64,000 nucleotides of DNA from Salvelinus alpinus (lineage: Eukaryota; Chordata; Actinopteri; Salmoniformes; Salmonidae): positions 38,045,728 to 38,109,727 of the forward strand of contig NC_092115.1 in assembly GCF_045679555.1 (NCBI RefSeq), in the 5' to 3' direction. Below are positions 51,286 to 64,000 of this stretch, one piece after another (within the stretch, counting starts at the first letter, position 1; each line of letters opens with the position of its first letter). The position numbers were made by a program, and so were the translations under genes. Under the pieces are notes generated by a model, which was not told where the DNA came from, made no database searches, and saw only the letters and a list, made by a program, of their open reading frames with translations.

Positions 51286-51462
51286 CAGTGGAGGCTGCCG
51301 AGGGGAGGACGGCTCATAATAATGGCTGGAATGGAGCAAATGAAATGGCATCAAACACCTGGAAAATATGTGTTTGATGTATTTGGTACCATTCCACCTA
51401 TTCCGCTCCAGCCAATACCACGAGCCCGTCCTCCCCAATTAAGTCGCCACCCACCTCCCGTG
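51286..51462 (+). mobile_element. palindromic ~180-bp MITE, copy 1
   Basis: CAGTGGAGGCTGCCGAGGGG ... GAGCCCGTCCTCCCCAATTA ... CACCTCCCGTG; the two halves are inverted copies (GGCTGGAATGGAGC / TATTCCGCTCCAGCC). Same family as 55887-56063. Confidence 0.85.
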
Positions 51463-51771
51463 GATCTCAGTGTTCGGCTTTCACAAGGCAATTCAGAGAA
51501 GCCGAGTGTAATTTTTGGTGCTTATAGAAAGGAGTCATGAGGTGCATTCATGTGCTTATTCTGCAGTGGACTCTCTTCACAATAGATAAACATAAGCTCT
51601 GTCCTGTTCAGAACAACGCAGGGTATGAGGCCAAGTCATCTTGTAACTATACACTAAACATAGTGATAAAAAAACATTGACACTGTATATGACATTTATT
51701 TTATGATATGGAAATGTGAAGTGCAAATTTGGACTCGGGTGTTTGGCTTGCTTGTATGACATCAAGGCAGT

Positions 51772-51874
51772 CCCACTGGGCACAGACATCAATTCAGCAT
51801 CTATTCCACGTTGGTGTAACGTCATTGAAATGATGTGGAAACAACGTTGATTCAACCAGTGTGTGCCCAGTGGG
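51772..51874. mobile_element. short palindromic MITE (CCCACTGGGCAC ends)
   Basis: CCCACTGGGCACAGAC at left and GTGTGCCCAGTGGG at right, with inner CGTTG phrases inverted. About 100 bp; a common fish repeat. Confidence 0.75.
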
Positions 51875-52309
51875 GTGTTTATTATAATCCTCAACGTCTC
51901 CTCTTTCAAAATACATTGAGCACTGTTCATTTATAGCATTTCCCTCGCTCAGACAAAACATTTGCAAAAAGTTGCCCAATTAACGGAAGGGATGGGGTCA
52001 ACTTCTTGTCTCCTGCGGTGCTAAAGTTCAGAGCGGCTGTGAGTCAAAACCCATACTGTGATGTGAAGCGGAGCTCTGACGTCATTTACAGCATGTTTCT
52101 ATACAGCCCAAACAAATGTTCAACCCGTGTACAGGTACGACTGTAAAGTGAGTTATAATAGTAGATCATTATGAACGGATATCGAAACCGTCAGGCAAAA
52201 TGACATTCGGTAATGAAAGGACCCATTCCCACATGTTCATCTTAAGACTTTAGAGGCAGATACAGTATCCTGCAATGCCTGGCAAATTATCAGATACATA
52301 AATCAATGT
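51875..52309. other. intergenic, nothing recognised
   Basis: No exon, RNA gene or repeat that I can name. Confidence 0.4.
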
Positions 52310-53873
52310 TACAGTGCATTTGGAAAGTATTCAGACCCCTTGACTTTGTCCACATTTTGTTACTTTACAGCCTTATTCTAAAACTGATGAAATAAAATTT
52401 TCCTCAACAATCTACACACAATACCCCATAATGACAAAGCTTAAACAGTTTATTTTGTGCAAATTTATTACAAATTAAAAACAAAAAAGTATTCAGACCT
52501 TTTGCTATTATACTCAAAATTGAGCTCAGTGGGGTATTTATCCTGTTGCCATTGATCATCCTTGAGACATTTCTAAAACTTGATTGGAGTCCACCTGTGG
52601 TAAATTCAATTGATTGGACATGATTTGGAAAAGGCATACAACGGTCTATTTAAGGTCCCACAGTTGACAGTGCATGTCAGAGCAAAAACCAAGTCATGAG
52701 GTCGAAGGAATTGTCCATAGAGTTCGGCGACAGGATTGTGTCGAGGAACTGATCTGGGGAAGGGAACCAAAAAATGTCAGCAGCATCGAAGTTCCCCAAG
52801 AACACAGTGCCCTCCATCATTCTTAAATGGAAGAAGTTTGGAACCACCAAGACTCTTCCTAGAGATGGCCGCCCGGCCAACCTGAGCAATCGGGGGAGAA
52901 GGGCCTTGGTCAGGGAAGTGACCAAGAACCCTATGGTCACCCTGACAGAGCTCCACAGTTCCTCTGTTGAGATGGGAGAACCTTCCAGAAGGACAACCGC
53001 CTCTGCAGCACTTCACCAATCAGGCCTTTATGGTAGAGCGGCCAGACGGAAGCCACTCTTCAGTAAAAGGCACGTGACAGCACACTTGGACTTTGCCAAA
53101 AGGCACCTAAAGAACTCTCAGATCATGAGAAACAAGATTCTCTGGTCCGATGAAACCAAGACTAAACTCTTTGGCCTGAATGCCAAGCTTCATGCCTGGA
53201 GGAAACCTGGCACCATCCCTACGGTGAAGCATGTTTTTCAGCGGCAGGGACTGAGAGACAAGACAAGATCGAGGGAAAGATGACAGAGCAAAGTACAGAG
53301 AGATCCTTGATGAAAACCTGCTCCAGAGCGCTCAGGACCTCCAGACTGGGGCGAAGGTTCACCTTCCAACAGAACAACAGGACAACAACCCTAAGCACAC
53401 AGCAACTTAGGAGTGGCTTTGGGACAAGTCTCTGAATGTCCTTGAGAGGCCCAGCCTGAGCCCGGTCTTGAACACATCCGAACATCTCTGGAGAGACCTG
53501 AAAATAGCTGCGCAACGACGCTCCCCATCCAACCTGAAAGAGCTAGAGAGGATCTGCACAGAAGAATGGGAGAAACTCCCCAAATACCGGTGTGCCAAGC
53601 CTATGCGTCATACCCAAGACTCTAGGCTGTAATTGCTGCAAAAGGTGCTTCAACAAAGTGCTGAGTAAAGAGTCTGAGTACTTATATAAATGTGATCTGT
53701 TTTTTAAATGTTCTAATACATTTGCAACAATGTCTAAACCTGTTTTTGCTCTGTCATTATGGGGTATTGTGTGTAGATTGATGATGATTTAAAAAAAAAG
53801 TTTTTATCCATTTTAGAATAATGTAACAAAGTGAAAAAAGTTAAAGGGTCTGAATACTTTACGAAGGCACTGT
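52310..53873 (+). mobile_element. degenerate Tc1-like transposon (same family as 26088-27580)
   Basis: 1,564 bp, TIRs TACAGTGCATTTGGAAAGTA and the mirrored ACTTTACGAAGGCACTGTA. The plus-strand transposase is best preserved at 52774-53230 (IILKWKKFGTTKTLPRDGRP; WSDETKTKLFGLN; KPGTIPTVKH). Further fragments follow to about 53630 (NPKHTAT-like, EHLWRDLKIAAQRRSPSN-like) with several frame breaks. Confidence 0.93.
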
Positions 53874-54530
53874 AAATATTAAACTACTCTAGAAGAAGTT
53901 ATCTAATTCTGCACTAGACAGGATTTGAAACACCAAATAGTGTTTCAACCTTTTCCGGAAGTCTCCGGCAGGGTGTTGCACAAAACTTGAATAAGTGGTG
54001 TTCCAACACACCATGTAATCTTTCAAAGCATCTCATGATGATGTGCTTCAATACTCCGGCAAAGCTAAGGCCTCGTCTCCTTCACGTTGGTGGCAGCTCA
54101 GTTGCGACTAGTTTTTGTGTTACAAAGCGCTTCATTTTAACAGGGCATGTTAATGGTCTCCTCTGTATAGACTATCATAGTGACAGTGAGCTTACCTTGT
54201 TTTTGTTTTGTGCCTTTCGTGCTATGTCTACGTGTAGCAGCTGGCTGGTACGACCAAACCTGAGAACAGGAAACTGTTTTTTTCTCCTGTGACACAAAAA
54301 CTCCGGGACGAGGCTGCTCTTTGGCACAGATTTAGGATCAGCTTATCGTCACAAACTTCTAACAATAACTAGTCGGAGAAAAACACCAAACTGACCTCCG
54401 ATCAGTATCCAAGGGGTGACTTCTAACTACTGCTCTGCTTCCTCTTTCCCCTAAGGGCCCGGTCTGTCCCTGGGAGGACCCTACCCCATTGGTTGAAATG
54501 TTAAATGTTTAAGGCAAGGGTTAAAGGGAC
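53874..54530. other. intergenic, nothing firm recognised
   Basis: Contains CTAGATCAG-like phrases (about 54330-54420) that recur at 38440-38500 and 62370-62395 and probably belong to an old dispersed repeat. Confidence 0.35.
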
Positions 54531-54843
54531 ACTTCAGGATTTTGGCAATGAAGCCCTTTATCCACCATTGCGGAATCAGACGAACTCATGGATACCATTT
54601 TTATCTCTCTGCGTGCAGTTTGAAGGAAGTTTCTAACTAGTGTTAGCACAATGACTGGCAGTCTATGGTAACTGCTAGCGTGCTAGTAGATACCATAGAC
54701 TTCCAGTCTATGCGCTAACGCTATTTAACATTGGCTCGCAAAACTACCTCTAACTTCCTTCAAGCTGGATGCAGAGACATAGAAATAATATCCATGAGTT
54801 CATCTGACTCTGGGGAAGTAAACTCCCGAAGAATCCCTATAAG
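54531..54843. mobile_element. fold-back MITE, uninterrupted copy
   Basis: Starts TTAAAGGGACACTTCAGGAT and ends with the near-mirror CCCGAAGAATCCCTATAAGG. Same family as 47022-49325. Halves are inverted (TAGATACCATAGACTTCCAG and AGTCTATGGTAACTGCTAGC). Confidence 0.85.
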
Positions 54844-54882
54844 GTTAGGGTAAGGGTAGGGGGGTTAGGGTTTAGGGTAGGG
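54843..54882 (+). repeat. degenerate TTAGGG-like stretch
   Basis: GGTTAGGGTAAGGGTAGGGG ... about 40 bp, imperfect telomere-like hexamers. Confidence 0.6.
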
Positions 54883-55083
54883 ATGTCCCAAGGATCCCAA
54901 AAAGCACTGACCCTACGGGCCCTTCCCACTGTGAATTCTGATTGGCCACATGTCCTGTGGTAGGTAACCCCTGGCAAAGACCATTGTCAGCAAGAAGCAA
55001 AGGTAAACACAGGTATATTTGCAATGCAAAGGTACAGAGGGTAGAGCAAGCATACCGTACATGCACAGTGCACACAAACACCA

Positions 55084-55340
55084 CTCGGGCAAGTGGCGCA
55101 GCAGTTTAAGGCACTGCATCTCAGTGCTAGAGGTGTCACTACAGACCCTGGTTTGATCCCGGGCTGTATCACAACCGGCCGTGATCGGGAGTCCCATAGG
55201 GCGGTGCACAATTGCCCCAGCGTCGTCCGAGTTAGGGGAGTTTTTTTCCCGGGTTAGGACATCATTGTAAAAATGTTGTTCTTGAATTTGTTCTTAACTG
55301 ACTTGCCTAGTTAAATAAAGGTTAAATCAAATAAAATAAA
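55084..55340 (+). mobile_element. tRNA-derived salmonid SINE
   Basis: CTCGGGCAAGTGGCGCAGCA head, B-box-like GGTTTGATCC, CGTGATCGGGAGTCCCATAG middle, tail CTTGCCTAGTTAAATAAAGG then AAAT-rich. Confidence 0.92.
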
Positions 55341-55886
55341 AGTATGTGAGATGAACACTGTTTCTCAATTACATAGTCACTAGCACTCCCTATTGGCCAG
55401 CGTGCACAGGACACATATCTTTTCCAAGGACTGTAGAACTGTAGGCCCTCTGCTAATACAGTCATGCATAATTCAACATAGGCCTATCCTTCCTTCCTCT
55501 TTTTTAAGACACCACTAATCTGACTCGACTGGAACTAGCTTAACTGCAATGTACACAAACTGAGTTTACATTTATCCGATATGCTCATGTCAGGCTTTCA
55601 AGCAGGTCCCTAATCTCTGAAAAGGGAACACCACTACATGCTAAAGCATCTATTCCCCCTGGCCGGTATGAGGCATTCTTCTCCGCTGAGTCATGTCTGC
55701 TGTTGCGTGTGTATGGTAGGGTAGCATAGGGCCACCATGCCACATAGAAGAGAGAATGTGATGCCGGTTAGCATACAATACTTTGTTTTACATTCAACTC
55801 TTATCGAGATATATGAAAATAATACTGTGTGGGGTAGCTTTGATCTCTCTTTTTATCCCCATCTTCCTCTCCCTTTATCTGTTGAG

Positions 55887-56063
55887 CACAGGAGGTTGAT
55901 GGCACGTTAACTGGGGAGGACGGGCTCATCTTAATGGCTGGAGAGGTATGAGTGGAACGGTATCAAGAATATCGAACTCATGGTTTCCATGTGTTCGATG
56001 CCATTCCATTTACTTCTTTCCAGTCATTATATTGAGCCGTCCTCCCCGCAACAGCCTCCACTG
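55887..56063 (-). mobile_element. palindromic ~180-bp MITE, copy 2
   Basis: CACAGGAGGTTGATGGCACG ... GAGCCGTCCTCCCCGCAACA ... CCTCCACTG; inverse orientation to 51286-51462. Confidence 0.85.
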
Positions 56064-56514
56064 CTGCGGAGTATAAACTGGGAGTCCAAGAATTTGTTGG
56101 TTTGGCCCAAAAAGATAGGTACACTCCCCTACTGTTAATATATCGTATATAGTAATATGTCATATATAGTAGTAGTAGGACATATTGTAGTCGCACAATC
56201 TGATTGGATGCCTTCTGTAGACATGCCTTCTGTAGACATTCTCCCTTTCCTTGATAACTCCTGGAGCCACTCCTGATCCACCCTCTGAAATTACACACTT
56301 CAGGACTTTGTCAGGTCCTTTTTTCTCAGATTTAGGAAACACATACAGGTATAGATATACAAAGATATATATCATCGGAGGAGTTCATTCAAAGAGACAG
56401 ATCATAATGAAGATATCTTTATTTCAGTCATTACATAGATATAATATCACCTTTGGGGTATTTGCAAATTGTGTTATATTTTATGGCAAAATTTGATATC
56501 ATATCCTTTGACAA

Positions 56515-56690
56515 TTACATGTTAGTCATTTTATCCAGATCAACAGGAGCAATTAAGGTTAAGTGCCTTGCTCAATGGCACACAGACCGATTTGTCACCT
56601 AGTCGGTTCTGGGATTCAATCCGGCAACCTTTCGGTTACTGCCCCACCGCTCCTAACCGCTAGGCTACCTCGCACCTCCAATAAAAGGGT
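56515..56690 (-). mobile_element. tRNA-derived SINE (GTAGCCTAGCGGTTAGGAGC type)
   Basis: Minus strand: GAGGTAGCCTAGCGGTTAGG, then CGAAAGGTTGCCGGATTGAA (B-box region) and TGAGCAAGGCACTTAACCTT. Same family as 31117-31300. Confidence 0.78.
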
Positions 56691-57064
56691 GTAAATGGAG
56701 ATGACAGGTTTTTGGACATAGAAAGACAGAAGCTGTCAGAGGGGTCTGACCATTACTCTTATAACGGAGAATACAGGGAGAAAACCCAGAAGGTATTTTT
56801 CAATAAATCATCAAACCAAACTGATCAATCCCCTCTGTTGGCATGAAGACTCGACTTGACCCTCTACTAGTTCTTTAGAGCTCAGCCAGGGTCGTTTCTC
56901 CTGGATTTACCGTATGTATCCACATAAGACTTGGTGTGCCCAGCTTGTTGTTCATATGTCCATGAGCTAGTTATAAAGCATTGGATCAAAGTTGTGGCAA
57001 GGTTGCTCTACTCTTCTCTGTTTCTCCTTGCGATGTATTTGAAACTTCATACACACGTGTGCAT

Positions 57065-57065
<1 letters not shown>

Positions 57066-57153
<88 letters not shown>
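57066..57153. repeat. (CA)n microsatellite
   Basis: About 88 bp pure CA. Confidence 0.97.
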
Positions 57154-57157
<4 letters not shown>

Positions 57158-57299
57158 TCACACTCCGGCCCCACACAACTTCGTTTGGCATTCTCTTGAG
57201 TGAGTGAGGATCGTGACTTTGGGTTATTTCAAAACGTTTACCTTGAAGTGATTTTACTGCAGTGCCAGGAGAGTGAGCGTATGTGTTCTCTGTTCTTTC

Positions 57300-58169
<870 letters not shown>

Positions 58170-58590
58170 TACACTGTGTACAAAACATTAGGAACACCTT
58201 CCCAATATTGTGTTGCAAACCTTTTTCCTCTCAGAACAGCCTCAATTTGTCGGGGCATGGACTCTACAAGGTGTCGAAAGTGTTCCACAGGGATGCTGGC
58301 CCATGTTGACTCCAATGCTTCCCACAGTGTCAAGTTGTCTGGATGTCTTTTGGGTGGTGGACCATTCTTGATACACACGCAAAACTGTTGTCTTGCCCAT
58401 TCACCCTCTGAATGGCACACACACACTCCATGTCTCAATTGTCTCAAGGCCTAAAAATCCTTCTTTAACCTGTCTCCTCCCCTTCATCTACACTGATTGA
58501 AGTGGATTCAATAAGGGATCATAGCTTTCACCTGGTCAGTCTATGTCATGGAAAGAGCAGGTGTTCCTAATGTTTTGTACGCTCAGTGTA
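58170..58590. mobile_element. Tc1-like deletion derivative (family of 5870-6424)
   Basis: TACACTGTGTACAAAACATT at left, mirrored by AATGTTTTGTACGCTCAGTGTA-type right end. 421 bp, no transposase. Better preserved than the cnmd intron copy and lacking its extra internal piece. Confidence 0.85.
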
Positions 58591-60024
58591 CAGCATCATT
58601 AATACAGTGCTTCACATTCAGTCACAGCATCAGATTCCTTACTATATAAGACAGAAAAACACAGAACTGCAGGGCATATGAAGAGAAAAACGACTTCAAA
58701 TGTATCCTCTCCCTCTCATCCAAGTCCCCAATAACCGTCTCTGGCTTGTCACCCTCGCTATTAAATCCTAAGAAATCAATCTATTTTTACAATTGGGTGG
58801 CAGTCCAGAAAGCTACAGAATACTAAAATAATCATACATGAGACTCTGAACTGTTTTTTGCAATGAACCTATTGAGAGAATGTTTGGAAAGTGTTGCCAT
58901 TTATGATCGCCTCACACGAAAGTCAGACCCAATCAGATCAGCAGTTTAATGAGAAACAGATCGACCCTAGTAGCAACACAGAACATGAAGTCAAACATTC
59001 AAAGACGCCATAGCAAACTATCCAAGTCAAATCCTAGCAATATCAAATAGCAATATCAAACAGTGTGTAAAAGCAATTTAGCAAAGGCGTGAAGACGAAT
59101 TCATTCTTAAGTCCTTGAGTTCAGAGTAGTATACGGGATATGTTAAAAAAGCCACACATATATTATACAGTACAATACTTCAACCTTCTTGCAATGTTCA
59201 TATAACGTTCCCTATGTCTCAACCTCAGGCATTTTCACTATGACGCCTCTGCCACAGCCCCTTTGGGTTTGCCTTATGTCGTGTACCTTATGAACATTCC
59301 TATAGAGGTTATAACCAGGGGGAGTCACAACCGGCAGTGTCATTTCTCCACAATAGGACAACTCTATGTTGTGCCATTCGTCATCAATAATACTAATATC
59401 TGATTGTATGCATTGAACCTCTCTCCCTCCACTCATCTTTCTCCAAATGATCCTCTTCTCCATCAACACTCTCCCAGCTAAACATTCTAGACCAGGGGTA
59501 GACAACGTATCGGATGGTCGGGGGGCTGGAACATAATTTGTACACTGCAAACTGACCACAACTAAGCCCAAAAAGAGAGAGAAAACCCTGTAATTTCATA
59601 CCTTGAATTACATTTAGAGACGATCACGTCTCTTTAAAAAAAATATTTGTGGGAATTCTTGGGAACAGATTTCCTAAATTAACAGATTTTTATAAATTAA
59701 ACTAATTTCTAGCTGAATTTCTGGCGATTTGACAGTTTATTCTGAACCAAAACTTTGAGGGAACCCTGTCCGCAACACTTGTGGGTTTAAGTACATTTGA
59801 TTACTTCTTCCTCCAGTCAGAGGAGACTTCGCTGGATCAGTCCTTTAGGGCACTTATTTTCTCTTAGTGGTTTAAAACTACATCTACTGAGTAAGGGCAC
59901 TTCTTAGGACACATCTTATGGCCGTCTCATAATGGTTTCAGTCAGGATCAGGTTACATGACTGATCTTCAATTAGTCCTTTAGAGCACATCATACGGTAC
60001 TTCATTGAGTGCACGGGGCCCCTT
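58591..60024 (-). other. probable ednrb 3' UTR and flank
   Basis: No coding exon. A canonical AATAAA (minus strand; plus TTTATT 59736-59741) lies 284 bp after the stop. The true 3' end could be farther. Confidence 0.4.
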
Positions 60025-62034
<2,010 letters not shown>

Positions 62035-62803
62035 CTAGGGGTAAAGACAGGGGGATAGAGAAATCAGGGTTATTCCCAATGATCTGTCATGTAATTATAT
62101 TAACCATATGGTATTTAATGATTACCACGTCGTTTCTATGTAAATATTTTTTAAATAGGCTAGCGGGCCATAACATAAAGCACAACACAAAATTTCGCAC
62201 TATGCTTTTCACGCTATGAATCTACTTCATGATATTGTATAAACAATGAAAGTTTAGATGCTTTTACCAGTCATGAGTTGAAGACACGAATCTCTATTTG
62301 CTAACCTGTATGGGGTTTTTAATGCCTGCTTATGAGGCCTATTGTAATCACATGTGGAGGTTAACACCAAACTGACCCTAGATCAGCATTGAGGGTCAAT
62401 CTCACCCTACTGTATTGGAATCACATGTGGTGATCATACCTCCACAGCACACAGATAGATTCTTCTGGTATGCATTTCATAATTTAAGGTTTGGCCTCCC
62501 ATTACCCAAATATCTGTAATACTCTATCCAGGGTCGTTCCACCTCAAAAAGCACAAGAAAGAGGACTTCAACACCCACCATCTCAGATTGTTTTGAAATT
62601 GTTTACGTTGTTAGAAAATTAAGATAATCAATTGCACCCAAATTGACCATTTTAATTTATATTCATATATTATTCAATAAATATAGTACCTAACATCCAA
62701 TTTGAACCATTTGTTTTATATATAATGCGTAAGACATGAGAAATTGCAAAAAGGGGCTTTATTACAGACATCAATTATCCTCAGGACCCCCCCCCCCTTA
62801 GAC
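62035..62803 (-). other. ednrb intron, start of the part towards the window edge
   Basis: Intron sequence continuing to base 64000 and beyond; no exon seen. AT-rich from 62500 on. Confidence 0.6.
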
Positions 62804-62996
62804 CAGGGCTGCCCAACCCTCTTCCTTGAGATCTACTGTCCTGTAGGTTTTCAGTCCAAACCTAATTTAGCATATCTGTTTCAGCTAGTTAAGTTGTTGT
62901 TGAGCAGCTAATTAGTAGAATCAGGTGTGTTAAATTCAGGTTGGACTGAAAACCCACAGGATGATAGATCTCCAGGAAGAGGTTTGGGCAGCCCTG
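62804..62996. mobile_element. palindromic hAT MITE with 8-bp target duplication
   Basis: CAGGGCTGCCCAACCCTCTT and the mirrored GAAGAGGTTTGGGCAGCCCTG ends. Flanked by CCTTAGAC at 62796-62803 and 62997-63004, a perfect 8-bp target-site duplication as hAT elements make. Confidence 0.93.
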
Positions 62997-63001
62997 CCTT
63001 A

Positions 63002-63528
63002 GACATCCCAGAGGTGAAGAAGCCGGATGTGGAGGTCCTGGGCTGGCGTGGTTACACGTGGTCTGCGGTTGTGAGGCTGGTTGGACATACTGCCAAATTC
63101 TCTAAATGACGTTGGAGGCAGCTTATGGTATATAAATTAACATTCAATTCTCTGAACAGCTCTGGTGGACATTCCTGCAGTCAGCGTCCCAATTGCACTC
63201 TCCCTCAAAAATTGAGACATCTGTGGCATTGTGATGTGTGACAAAACTGCACATTTAGAGTGACCTTTTTAATTGTCACCAGCACAAGGTGCACCTTTGA
63301 AATGATCATGCTGGTTATTCAGCTTATGGATATGCCACACATGTTAGATGGATGGGTTATCTTGGCATGGGAGAAATGCTCACTAACAGGCATAAACAAA
63401 TTTGTGCACAACATTTGAGAGAAATAAGCTTATAAGGGTATGAAAATTGTCTGCAATTTTCCAAATGTTATTATTATTTTTTGCTCATGAAACACTTTAG
63501 ATGCTGCTTTTATATTTTTGTTCAGTGA
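63002..63528 (-). mobile_element. 5' part of a Tc1-like element
   Basis: Minus strand starts at 63528 near TGAACAAAAATATAAAAGCA and passes through GCTTATTTCTCTCAAATGTT and TGCAGTTTTGTCACACATCA into a decayed transposase N-terminus that ends CCAGGACCTCCACATCCGGC-TTCTTCACC. The rest is missing or displaced by the hAT MITE. Confidence 0.75.
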
Positions 63529-63585
63529 ACTATTCAAGCATAACAGAGACAGAAGGGGATTTCAGCAGTTAAGGAAAATATGTAA

Positions 63586-64000
63586 CAGAGACCTAGCTAC
63601 TGTGATACAGAGACCTAGCTACTGTGATACAGAGACCTAGCTACTGTGATACAGAGACCTATAGCTACTGTGATACAGAGACCTACAGCTACTGTGATAC
63701 AGAAACCTATAGCTACTGTGATACAGAGACCTATAGCTACTGTGATACAGAGACCTATAGCTACTGTGATACAGAGACCTATAGCTAGTGTGATACAGAG
63801 ACCTATAGCTACTGTGATACAGAGACCTATAGCTACTGTGATACAGAGACCTAGCTACTTTGATACAGAGACCTAGCTACTGTGATACAGAGACCTATAG
63901 CTACTGTGATACAGAGACCTATAGCTACTGTGATACAGAGACCTATAGCTACTGTGATACAGAGACATATAGCTACTGTGATACAGAGACCTAGCTACTG
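63586..64000. repeat. 22/24-bp minisatellite running off the window
   Basis: About 17-18 units of ACAGAGACCTAGCTACTGTG plus AT (22 bp) or the same with CTATAGC for CTAGC (24 bp). The 24-bp form is a multiple of three, which opens a spurious frame (repeated RPIATVIQ). Ends at the window edge. Confidence 0.95.

Noticed and set aside
54843-54882. Interstitial telomere
   Set aside because: Only about 40 bp and imperfect; too short to argue for a fusion point.
63586-64000. Array resembling CRISPR repeats
   Set aside because: Units are contiguous with no unique spacers, and the genome is eukaryotic; it is a minisatellite. The 22-bp array at 19689 was rejected likewise.

Overview
The window is a piece of a salmonid (trout/salmon/charr) nuclear chromosome. 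The basis is four vertebrate genes with GT-AG introns, very long CA/GT/GA microsatellites, and a repeat fauna typical of salmonids: several Tc1-like transposon families including one of the Sleeping Beauty lineage, tRNA-derived SINEs, fish LINEs and palindromic hAT-like MITEs. The species cannot be fixed from sequence alone.

Layout. (1) 1020-7573, plus strand: cnmd (chondromodulin-1/LECT1), seven coding exons, 317 aa, complete. (2) 9900-32739, minus strand: sugt1 (SGT1, HSP90 co-chaperone), thirteen coding exons, 323 aa, complete; its introns hold most of the transposons of the first half. cnmd and sugt1 are tail-to-tail, as they are in human 13q14. (3) 33.6-37.7 kb: intergenic block of SINE, LINE with a nested Tc1-like element, a 38-bp minisatellite and a zinc-knuckle ORF relic. 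(4) 39522-43848, minus: elf1 (ETS transcription factor), seven coding exons, 451 aa; one of its introns carries a broken, inverted copy of sugt1 exons 3-4. (5) 44-58.6 kb: large intergenic region with microsatellites, a fold-back element split by a SINE and a LINE, two inverted copies of another repeat around a truncated Tc1-like element, and further MITEs and SINEs. (6) 60025-62034, minus: the last six coding exons of ednrb (endothelin receptor B); exon(s) for the N-terminus, TM1 and part of TM2 lie beyond base 64000.

All four genes have human orthologues on chromosome 13, so the window looks like a conserved chromosome-13-type synteny block. They do not form one pathway: cnmd is a cartilage anti-angiogenic membrane protein, sugt1 a co-chaperone, elf1 a transcription factor and ednrb a GPCR of neural-crest and vascular cells.

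I found no wholly new biological system. The best leads are the inverted sugt1 fragment inside elf1, the GC-AG first intron of sugt1, a nearly intact Tc1-like transposon at 23.6-25.2 kb, the minisatellite that is open in three frames, the nested fold-back/SINE/LINE locus, and the repeated placement of CA/TG microsatellites at splice sites. Exon boundaries were read by eye from splice signals, reading-frame continuity and similarity to remembered protein families; no alignment was run.
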